5,010 nucleotides of DNA from the NCBI GenBank assembly GCA_045599805.1, contig JAZRWQ010000119.1:1-5010 (forward strand), given 5' to 3'. How positions within the stretch are numbered: position 1 is the stretch's first letter; the number at the start of each line of letters is the position of its first letter. Origin of the DNA: JAZRWQ01 sp045599805 (GTDB taxonomy: Bacteria; Bacillota; Clostridia; Oscillospirales; UMGS1783). This document shows positions 1 through 4,511 of the stretch, piece by piece. The translations under genes and the position numbers were made by a program. The notes beneath the pieces are model-generated. The model ran no database searches. It saw only the letters and a program-made list of their open reading frames with translations, and was not told the origin of the DNA.

Positions 1-336
1 AGAGCCTTCTGCTCTCCAGACAAGTTTTCCTTTTTCGATTTCAAAAATATTGGTAATAGTGTGTGATCCGTTTATTGTGGGCAGATCATTTTTCAAAGTG
101 ATAGTATTTTGTTCGATCGTCCATTCTCCCATACCTATATAACTGCTTGCCATTCCCTCATAGTAGGTGAACGTACCGTCATCCTTGATGCTTATGGTGA
201 AATCACCGTAAAAGCCTTCTTTTTCATATACGAAAGTTTTTCCGGAAACATAGTCGGAATTATCTTTGCTGCTTCCGCAACCGACGAACAACAGTATCGA
301 CATCAAAAAAATTACAATTGCGATACACTTTTTCAT
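1..336 (-). CDS. Small secreted lipoprotein, N-terminal part (cut by left edge)
   Basis: The reading frame opens at the ATG at 336-334 and stays open for 112 codons to the window edge, so the C-terminus is missing. The product starts with a type II signal peptide: MKK, then a hydrophobic core (IAIVIFLMSILL), then the lipobox LFVGC with the lipidated Cys at residue 20. A polar linker (GSSKDNSD) follows. It should be exported, lipidated and anchored on the outer face of the cytoplasmic membrane. The mature part reads as short beta strands (GKTFVYEKEGFYGDFTISI, DDGTFTYYEG, MGEWTIEQNTITL), like the small lipocalin-like or META-like beta lipoproteins common in Clostridia. I do not recognise a specific family, so the function is unknown. 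The Shine-Dalgarno GGAGA (349-345) lies 8 bases before the ATG. The gene lies 117 bases past the dehydrogenase operon on the same strand, and its own promoter is unclear. Confidence 0.82.
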   Translation of the reverse strand, partial: MKKCIAIVIFLMSILLFVGCGSSKDNSDYVSGKTFVYEKEGFYGDFTISIKDDGTFTYYEGMASSYIGMGEWTIEQNTITLKNDLPTINGSHTITNIFEIEKGKLVWRAEGS

Positions 337-355
337 TCAAAACATCTCCACAAAA

Positions 356-439
356 TTCAGTTTGTCAACATATCGTATCATTGATATTACAGAGCAAATC
401 AAAAAACATCCTTACCAACCCGTGGTATTACAAACTGAA
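356..439. repeat. 10-bp inverted repeat in the dehydrogenase-lipoprotein spacer
   Basis: TTCAGTTTGT at 356-365 is the exact reverse complement of ACAAACTGAA at 430-439, with 64 bases between the arms. On a minus-strand transcript reading through from the dehydrogenase genes, the arms could pair and enclose most of the spacer. The 3' arm ends just before the lipoprotein Shine-Dalgarno at 349-345. A chance match is possible in AT-rich sequence, and no function is shown. Confidence 0.4.
372..402 (-). promoter_or_regulatory. Weak candidate promoter for the lipoprotein gene
   Basis: On the minus strand a TTGATT box (402-397) is followed after 19 bases by TACGAT (377-372). This would place the start of transcription near 365, some 30 bases before the lipoprotein ATG. 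The spacer is longer than the ideal 17 and both boxes deviate from consensus. Read-through from the dehydrogenase operon is an equally possible source of the transcript. Confidence 0.25.
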
Positions 440-453
440 CCGTTTTTTTTGTT

Positions 454-1626
454 TTACAGAGCCATGTATAAAAGCTCAACGATTTTATCCTCATCAAGGG
501 GATACATGTGTCCGGTCGTGCCTCCGCGGTCAAAGACCGTTTTATGGGCAAGCTCCTTAAAGTCCTTATCGTCAATGCCGCACTCACGAAGACGGGTGGG
601 CATGCCGATGGATTTAAGATAATTTTCAAGGCGGAAGATGCCCTCGTTTATGGTGTTCTGCATATTTGCCATATCATAGGGAACATCAAAAATCTCGTGC
701 AGGATCTTGGCAACTCTGCCCTCGCAGGGCTTTGCAATGTATTTGAGATATGCGGGAAGAAGGATCGCAAGGCCTGCGCCGTGAGTCATATTATATTTTG
801 CACTGAGCTCATGCTCTACCGGATGAAGCACGCCGTCGGTCTCTATGCCCGAATGAAGCCAGCCCATCATTGCGTACATGGAAGCGTAGGAAAGCTGTGC
901 GCGTGTATCATAATCGGTGGGATTTTCCAAGGAAAGCTTGGTATACTTGAATGCCGCCTTTGCGGTTGCAAGAGCCCAGTTTTCGGTTATTTCCGATTCC
1001 ATTTTTGCGGAAAGCACACGCTCAAGACAATGTACCGCAACGTCAACGCCGCCTGCCGCTACCTGATAGGGAGGCAGAGTATAGGTAAGCTCGGGGTTTA
1101 CAAAGCTTACGTCGGGACGGACGTAATTATTGCCGAAGCCTCTCTTCAGCTTGTCGGCATCCCTTGTGATGACCGCGCCGGGGGAAACCTCGGTGCCGCT
1201 GCCTGCCATGGTGATTACGGTGAGAAGCGGAAGCTTATTATCCTCTGCCTCTACCTTGCCGCTGCACAAGTCCCAAACGTCGCCGTCATATTTCGCACCG
1301 AAGGCAATGCACTTTGCCGAGTCTATAACACTGCCGCCGCCGATGGCAACTATCATATCAATATTTTGCATTTTGCATATTTCTATGCCTTTATAGCAAA
1401 GCTCCACAATGGGGTTTGGCTGAACGCCGCCAAGCTCAACGATCTCTATGCCCTTTTCGGCAAGACTTTGTTTAACCCTGCCGTACAGTCCGCTTTTTAT
1501 TACAGAACCGCCGCCGTAATGCAAAAGCGCCTTTTTGCCGTATTTTACGGCGTAGTCGCCAAGCTGTGCCTCGGCATCTTTGCCGAATACTATTTTAGTT
1601 CTGTTAAGTAAATCAAAATTTTTCAT
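454..1626 (-). CDS. Iron-containing alcohol dehydrogenase, butanol dehydrogenase (YqhD/BDH) type, copy 1
   Basis: This is a 390-residue, full-length group III (iron-dependent) alcohol dehydrogenase. It should interconvert aldehydes and alcohols with NAD(P)H in the cytoplasm, most likely reducing aldehydes such as butyraldehyde or acetaldehyde at the end of fermentation. The N-terminal Rossmann-like half carries YGGGS (37-41), which in YqhD-type enzymes sits at the NADPH 2'-phosphate and so hints at NADPH use, and the cofactor motif GGGSVIDSAK (96-105). The metal ligands expected from E. coli YqhD are all present: D195, H199, H268 (in HPVEHE) and H282 (in THGAG). The substrate loop reads AGSGTEVSPGAVI (141-153), unlike the SGSES form of its neighbour. 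Where YqhD has DW before the third ligand, this protein has DG (264-265). The ATG start is supported by a GAGG 8 bases upstream. It is the second gene of a two-gene operon. The exact substrate cannot be read from sequence. Confidence 0.95.
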   Translation of the reverse strand: MKNFDLLNRTKIVFGKDAEAQLGDYAVKYGKKALLHYGGGSVIKSGLYGRVKQSLAEKGIEIVELGGVQPNPIVELCYKGIEICKMQNIDMIVAIGGGSVIDSAKCIAFGAKYDGDVWDLCSGKVEAEDNKLPLLTVITMAGSGTEVSPGAVITRDADKLKRGFGNNYVRPDVSFVNPELTYTLPPYQVAAGGVDVAVHCLERVLSAKMESEITENWALATAKAAFKYTKLSLENPTDYDTRAQLSYASMYAMMGWLHSGIETDGVLHPVEHELSAKYNMTHGAGLAILLPAYLKYIAKPCEGRVAKILHEIFDVPYDMANMQNTINEGIFRLENYLKSIGMPTRLRECGIDDKDFKELAHKTVFDRGGTTGHMYPLDEDKIVELLYMAL

Positions 1627-1634
1627 TCATATCG

Positions 1635-1639
1635 CCTCA
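1635..1639 (-). promoter_or_regulatory. Shine-Dalgarno overlapping the upstream stop codon
   Basis: On the minus strand the bases read TGAGG. The TGA (1639-1637) is the stop of the upstream dehydrogenase. The GAGG (1638-1635) is the ribosome binding site of the downstream one, 8 bases before its ATG. With only 10 bases between the two genes, terminating ribosomes are placed on the next start, which favours coupled translation of the two paralogues. Confidence 0.75.
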
Positions 1640-2818
1640 CAGACAAAGCCTTAAGATATTTACCGTATCCTCGGGGGTGAATCTTCTTATATCGCTGTAA
1701 ATACCGCTTGCACCGTAGTCCTTTTCAATGCGCTGTGCCATTTCTTCAAAGCGGCTGTCGTCGATACCGAGCTGGCTTAAACGGGTGGGCATGCCGATAG
1801 AGGTAAGCCACTGCTCAAACTTTTCGATACCCTTTAAGCCTGTGCCTATCAGATCTTCAGCGTCGTAATCCACGCCGAAAATTCTGTGCGCCATCTGCGC
1901 AAAGCGAAGCGGCGTTTCTTTCACCATATATTTAAACCAGCCGGGCATTACAACGGCAAGGCCGGCACCGTGGGTTATATCGTAGATCGCGCTGAGTTCG
2001 TGCTCGATTACATGGGATGTGCCGTCGGCATAACAGCCCAAAGTGTGCGAGCCGTTGCAGCAGGCGGTGCTTGCAAGCATAAGGTTTGCCCTTGCCTCGT
2101 AGTTATCCGGCTCTTTTACGGCGATGGGACCGTTTTTGAGAACGGTTTTGATTGTAGCCTCAATAAGATTATGGGCAAGCTCGTTATCCCACTGATGATT
2201 TATATATGAGCCCAGAACGTGGGCTATCATATCGGTAGCGCCTGCGGCGGTCTGCCATGCAGGGAGTGTGAAGGTAAGCTCGGGATTGAGAATAGAGAAT
2301 TTGGGGAACATGACCTCACAAGAATAGCCTATCTTATGGTCGTTTGAATCATCGGTCATGACCGAGCCGTTATCGCTTTCGCTGCCCGATGCGGCTATCG
2401 TGAGGATCGTGCATAAGGGAACTGCCTTTCCGGGGGCGGGCATGGGCTTGGAATAATAATCCCAAACGTCACCGTCGTACTCTGCGCCGATGGCAATGCA
2501 CTTTGCCGAGTCTATAACGCTGCCGCCGCCGATGGCAAGTATAAAATCGATATCGTTCTTTTTGCATATCTCAATGCCCTCACGGGAAAGAGACAGGCGC
2601 GGATTGGGCTTAACGCCGCCGAGTTCGATATAAAATAAACCCGCATTTTCAAGGCTTGCCTTTACTCTGTCCAAAAGTCCGCTCTTTTTTGCAGAAGAGC
2701 CGCCGTAATGGATAAGAACACGACTGCCGCCGTATTCCTTTATCTTTTCACCTACGGTGTTTTCCCTGCCTCTGCCGAATATTATCTCAACCGGCATTGA
2801 ATAGGTAAAATCTTTCAA
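1637..2818 (-). CDS. Iron-containing alcohol dehydrogenase, butanol dehydrogenase (YqhD/BDH) type, copy 2
   Basis: This is a 393-residue, full-length paralogue of the next gene in the same operon, with the same predicted aldehyde/alcohol oxidoreductase role. The cofactor elements are HYGGSS (37-42, a variant of GGGS) and GGGSVIDSAK (97-106). The metal ligands are D196, H200, H269 (in SHVIEHE) and H283 (in THGAG). The loop SGSESDNGSV (144-153) is close to the TGSESN form of YqhD. The region before the third ligand is unusual, with C253, C254 and C262 and DG (265-266) where YqhD has DW. The start is TTG (2818-2816): no ATG lies between it and the Shine-Dalgarno, which is a near-perfect AAAGGAGG 9 bases upstream, and the first in-frame ATG, at residue 8, has no such site. 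It is the promoter-proximal gene. Tandem paralogues of this family are also known in other Firmicutes (bdhA-bdhB of Clostridium acetobutylicum, yugJ-yugK of Bacillus subtilis). The substrate is unknown. Confidence 0.95.
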   Translation of the reverse strand: MKDFTYSMPVEIIFGRGRENTVGEKIKEYGGSRVLIHYGGSSAKKSGLLDRVKASLENAGLFYIELGGVKPNPRLSLSREGIEICKKNDIDFILAIGGGSVIDSAKCIAIGAEYDGDVWDYYSKPMPAPGKAVPLCTILTIAASGSESDNGSVMTDDSNDHKIGYSCEVMFPKFSILNPELTFTLPAWQTAAGATDMIAHVLGSYINHQWDNELAHNLIEATIKTVLKNGPIAVKEPDNYEARANLMLASTACCNGSHTLGCYADGTSHVIEHELSAIYDITHGAGLAVVMPGWFKYMVKETPLRFAQMAHRIFGVDYDAEDLIGTGLKGIEKFEQWLTSIGMPTRLSQLGIDDSRFEEMAQRIEKDYGASGIYSDIRRFTPEDTVNILRLCL

Positions 2819-2827
2819 GTGATTCAG

Positions 2828-2835
2828 CCTCCTTT
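2828..2835 (-). promoter_or_regulatory. Strong Shine-Dalgarno that fixes a TTG start
   Basis: AAAGGAGG on the minus strand ends 9 bases before the TTG at 2818-2816. Its strength offsets the poor start codon and decides the N-terminus of the upstream dehydrogenase. Confidence 0.8.
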
Positions 2836-2841
2836 AGTGTC

Positions 2842-2870
2842 TTGAAATATCTATATATTTCTTATATAAT
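2842..2870 (+). promoter_or_regulatory. Sigma-A-type promoter of the ung operon
   Basis: TTGAAA (2842-2847) is followed after exactly 17 bases by a perfect TATAAT (2865-2870). The predicted start near 2877 leaves a leader of about 50 bases to the ung GTG. Both boxes lie within the dehydrogenase promoter region, in mirror orientation. Confidence 0.65.
2844..2861. promoter_or_regulatory. 7-4-7 dyad, candidate operator inside the divergent promoters
   Basis: GAAATAT (2844-2850), four bases, then ATATTTC (2855-2861) form a perfect dyad. It covers most of the -35 box and part of the spacer of the plus promoter, and the transcription start and last -10 base of the minus promoter. A protein bound here could block both. 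It matches no operator I recognise (it is neither a Rex nor an Fnr site), and in AT-rich DNA such dyads arise by chance. Confidence 0.35.
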
Positions 2871-2889
2871 ATATTCAGTATAAAGTCAA
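2861..2889 (-). promoter_or_regulatory. Sigma-A-type promoter of the dehydrogenase operon
   Basis: On the minus strand TTGACT (2889-2884) is followed after exactly 17 bases by TATAAG (2866-2861). Transcription would start near 2854, giving a leader of about 35 bases to the TTG start, with the AAAGGAGG near its 3' end. It shares its -10 bases 2865-2866 with the opposing promoter at 2842-2870. Confidence 0.65.
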
Positions 2890-2927
2890 GCCATAAAAAA
2901 TAATTTTGTTTAATTCGGAGGTGCGCC

Positions 2928-3593
2928 GTGATTACTTTCGGTAACGACTGGGATGAGGTTTTGAAAAACGAAGTAAGCGCCGATTATTTCAAGAATATAA
3001 TAGCCTTCCTCAATAAAGAATACAGGGCATACACCTGCTACCCCAAGCCGGAAAATGTTTTCAACGCCCTGCGCACAACGCCATATAACAGCGTTAAGGC
3101 GGTTATACTCGGGCAGGATCCGTATCATAATCCCGGGCAGGCGCACGGACTTTGCTTTTCGGTAATGGACGGGATCGAGCCGCCTCCCTCTTTAAAAAAC
3201 ATATATCAGGAACTGCACGATGATATAGGCTTTGAGATGCCCGAGGGCGGCAACCTTACAAAATGGGCCAATCAGGGCGTACTTTTACTCAACACTATAC
3301 TATCGGTACGCGAAAACCAGCCGATGAGTCATTCGGAAATAGGCTGGCAGCGCTTTACCGATGCGGTAATCACCTCACTTAACGACAGAGAACAGCCGAT
3401 GGTATTTTTACTCTGGGGCTCCCCTGCAAGACGCAAAAAGGAGCTAATAACCAACCCGAAGCATCTTATTTTAGAAGCGCCGCACCCATCTCCCCTTTCG
3501 GCCTACAGAGGCTTTTTCGGGTGCAGACACTTCTCCAAAGCCAACGACTTTCTGGCAAAGTCCGGCAATACACCGATTGATTGGAGCTTATAG
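2928..3593 (+). CDS. ung: Uracil-DNA glycosylase, family 1
   Basis: This 221-residue protein has the usual length for a bacterial Ung. It removes uracil from DNA, arising by cytosine deamination or dUTP incorporation, by cutting the N-glycosidic bond, and so starts base excision repair. The hallmark motifs are all present: the water-activating loop GQDPYH (62-67, catalytic D64), F77 in GLCFSV which stacks on uracil, the proline-rich loop PPPSLKNIY (86-94), the uracil-recognising N122 in LLNTILSVR, and the DNA-intercalating segment HPSPLSAYRGFFGC (186-199, H186). The start is GTG (2928-2930): GGAGG at 2917-2921 lies 6 bases before it and no ATG occurs in frame until residue 80. It is the first gene after the divergent promoter region. 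The next gene begins within 10 bases of its TAG stop, so the two are very probably co-transcribed. Confidence 0.97.
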   Translation: MITFGNDWDEVLKNEVSADYFKNIIAFLNKEYRAYTCYPKPENVFNALRTTPYNSVKAVILGQDPYHNPGQAHGLCFSVMDGIEPPPSLKNIYQELHDDIGFEMPEGGNLTKWANQGVLLLNTILSVRENQPMSHSEIGWQRFTDAVITSLNDREQPMVFLLWGSPARRKKELITNPKHLILEAPHPSPLSAYRGFFGCRHFSKANDFLAKSGNTPIDWSL

Positions 3594-3602
3594 GTGATAA
3601 TT

Positions 3603-4286
3603 ATGAATGAAGAATGCCTTATCTGCAAAGCACCGCTTGAATATTTAAACGAAGATATTTTAATGGAATGCGCCATATGCCGCAAAAAAGAGCCGAGCAA
3701 AACAAGATGCGTAAACGGACATTATGTGTGCAGCGAATGTCATACAAAGGGTATTGACGGAATTTTCGGCGTATGCCTTAACGAAACATCAAAAAGTCCG
3801 ATAGAGATTCTGAATAAGCTTATGGATATGCCTTTCTGCCATATGCACGGTCCGGAGCATCACATAATGGCAGGTGCGGCGCTTTTAACGGCATATAAAA
3901 ACGCAGGCGGCGATATAGATTTACACAAATCGCTTATTGAGATGAAAAACCGCGGGCAGAATGTTCCCGGCGGCGCCTGCGGCTTCTGGGGCGCCTGCGG
4001 CGCCGGAATAAGCAGCGGCATGTTCGTTTCGATAATTTCCGGCTCGACACCGCTTTCGAACGAGCCTTTCGGTTTATCAAACAGAATGACCGCAAAATCT
4101 CTCGATGCAATAGGCGCAGTCGGCGGACCGCGCTGCTGCAAACGCGGAGCGTATCTCTCGATACTCAATGCGATTGACTTTGTAAAGGAACATTTCGGCA
4201 TTGAAATGGATAAACCCGATGTGACTTGCCGCTACAATAAGAGAAACAATCAATGCATCGGCAGGCGCTGTCCGTTTTTTAAGTAA
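3603..4286 (+). CDS. Cysteine-rich protein of unknown function, DUF5714-like
   Basis: This is a 227-residue soluble protein with 16 cysteines and no signal peptide or membrane segment. The N-terminal third looks like a metal-binding ribbon region: C5-x2-C8, C23-x2-C26, C36, C43-x2-C46 and C58. Next come CHMHGPEHH (79-87), GGACGFWGACGAG (123-135), GGPRCCKRG (174-182) and a C-terminal tail with C209, C218 and C223. I associate this pattern with DUF5714, a family of bacteria and methanogens without assigned function; this is from memory. The Cys/His clusters suggest zinc or an iron-sulphur centre, by inference. The ATG at 3603 is preferred: AGGTGAT (3592-3598), a match to the 3' end of the anti-Shine-Dalgarno complement, lies 4 bases before it. 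A GTG at 3594, directly abutting the ung stop, with GGAG at 3583-3586, is an alternative adding three residues. It is the second gene of the ung operon and ends at the shared terminator. Confidence 0.85.
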   Translation: MNEECLICKAPLEYLNEDILMECAICRKKEPSKTRCVNGHYVCSECHTKGIDGIFGVCLNETSKSPIEILNKLMDMPFCHMHGPEHHIMAGAALLTAYKNAGGDIDLHKSLIEMKNRGQNVPGGACGFWGACGAGISSGMFVSIISGSTPLSNEPFGLSNRMTAKSLDAIGAVGGPRCCKRGAYLSILNAIDFVKEHFGIEMDKPDVTCRYNKRNNQCIGRRCPFFK

Positions 4287-4293
4287 AGCGAAA

Positions 4294-4320
4294 AATACCC
4301 CGTCTTAAAGACGGGGTATT
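4294..4320. terminator. Bidirectional intrinsic terminator between convergent operons
   Basis: An 11-bp perfect stem (4294-4304 with 4310-4320, core CCCCGTC/GACGGGG) closes a TTAAA loop. On the plus strand it lies 8 bases after the cysteine-rich gene and is followed by CTTTTAG. On the minus strand it lies 12 bases after the DUF4177-type gene, and the stem runs into TTTTT (4295-4291). Its position between two convergent stops and the U-tracts on both sides fit a terminator working in both directions. Confidence 0.93.
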
Positions 4321-4331
4321 CTTTTAGTTTG

Positions 4332-4496
4332 TCAAAGCTCTTCGGGCTTTACTTCTCTTTCAAAGGTCGCCACTACGCCGTAGCCTCTGCCGTTATTGGG
4401 CATGGTGGATACAAGGCGCCAGCCGTCCTTTGCCAACATGTTAAAGCGGTCTTCGCACTCTCTTACAAGGAGAGCTATTACTTTATATTCGTACAT
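4332..4496 (-). CDS. Small DUF4177-type protein (54 residues)
   Basis: A short minus-strand gene of 54 codons plus a TGA. The product begins MYEYKVIALL, continues with LAKDGWRLVSTMPN (21-34) and ends with YGVVATFEREV (39-49) and an acidic tail. This is the layout of the DUF4177 family: a beta strand starting YEYKV, a helix leading into GW-LVS, then a strand ending F-ERE. The fold is small and cytosolic and the function is unknown. The start is well supported, with AAAGGAG (4510-4504) 7 bases before the ATG. The Shine-Dalgarno overlaps the TAA of the upstream SPFH gene, so the two are probably translated in tandem and belong to one operon that ends at the terminator at 4294-4320. Family assignment rests on motif recall rather than a profile search. 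Confidence 0.85.
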   Translation of the reverse strand: MYEYKVIALLVRECEDRFNMLAKDGWRLVSTMPNNGRGYGVVATFEREVKPEEL

Positions 4497-4503
4497 ATTT
4501 ACG

Positions 4504-4511
4504 CTCCTTTA
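4504..4511 (-). promoter_or_regulatory. Shine-Dalgarno fused to the SPFH stop codon
   Basis: On the minus strand TAAAGGAG contains both the TAA stop of the SPFH gene (4511-4509) and the ribosome binding site of the 54-residue gene (AAAGGAG, 4510-4504). This makes translational coupling likely and mirrors the arrangement in the dehydrogenase operon. Confidence 0.7.

Noticed and set aside
401..427. Possible terminator after the dehydrogenase operon: stem TACCA/TGGTA (413-427) with six T's (406-401, minus strand)
   Set aside because: The stem is only 5 bp with two G-C pairs and the T-run starts 6 bases after it, so it is too weak to call. Read-through into the lipoprotein gene remains possible.
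443..450. Run of eight T's on the plus strand beyond the dehydrogenase stop
   Set aside because: No plus-strand gene ends here and no stable stem precedes it. It is just an AT-rich spacer.
266..629. Several short overlapping open frames of 76-118 codons around the spacer
   Set aside because: They have no convincing ribosome binding sites, conflict with the lipoprotein and dehydrogenase frames, and show no recognisable motif.
508..1611. A 367-codon open frame on the plus strand, antisense to the first dehydrogenase gene
   Set aside because: The minus-strand frame encodes a full-length enzyme with all its motifs. The plus-strand product resembles no family I recognise and follows from the codon bias of the opposite strand.
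2910..3146. Small minus-strand frame opposite the start of ung
   Set aside because: It overlaps the conserved GQDPYH-coding region of ung in antisense, has no clear ribosome binding site and matches no known family.
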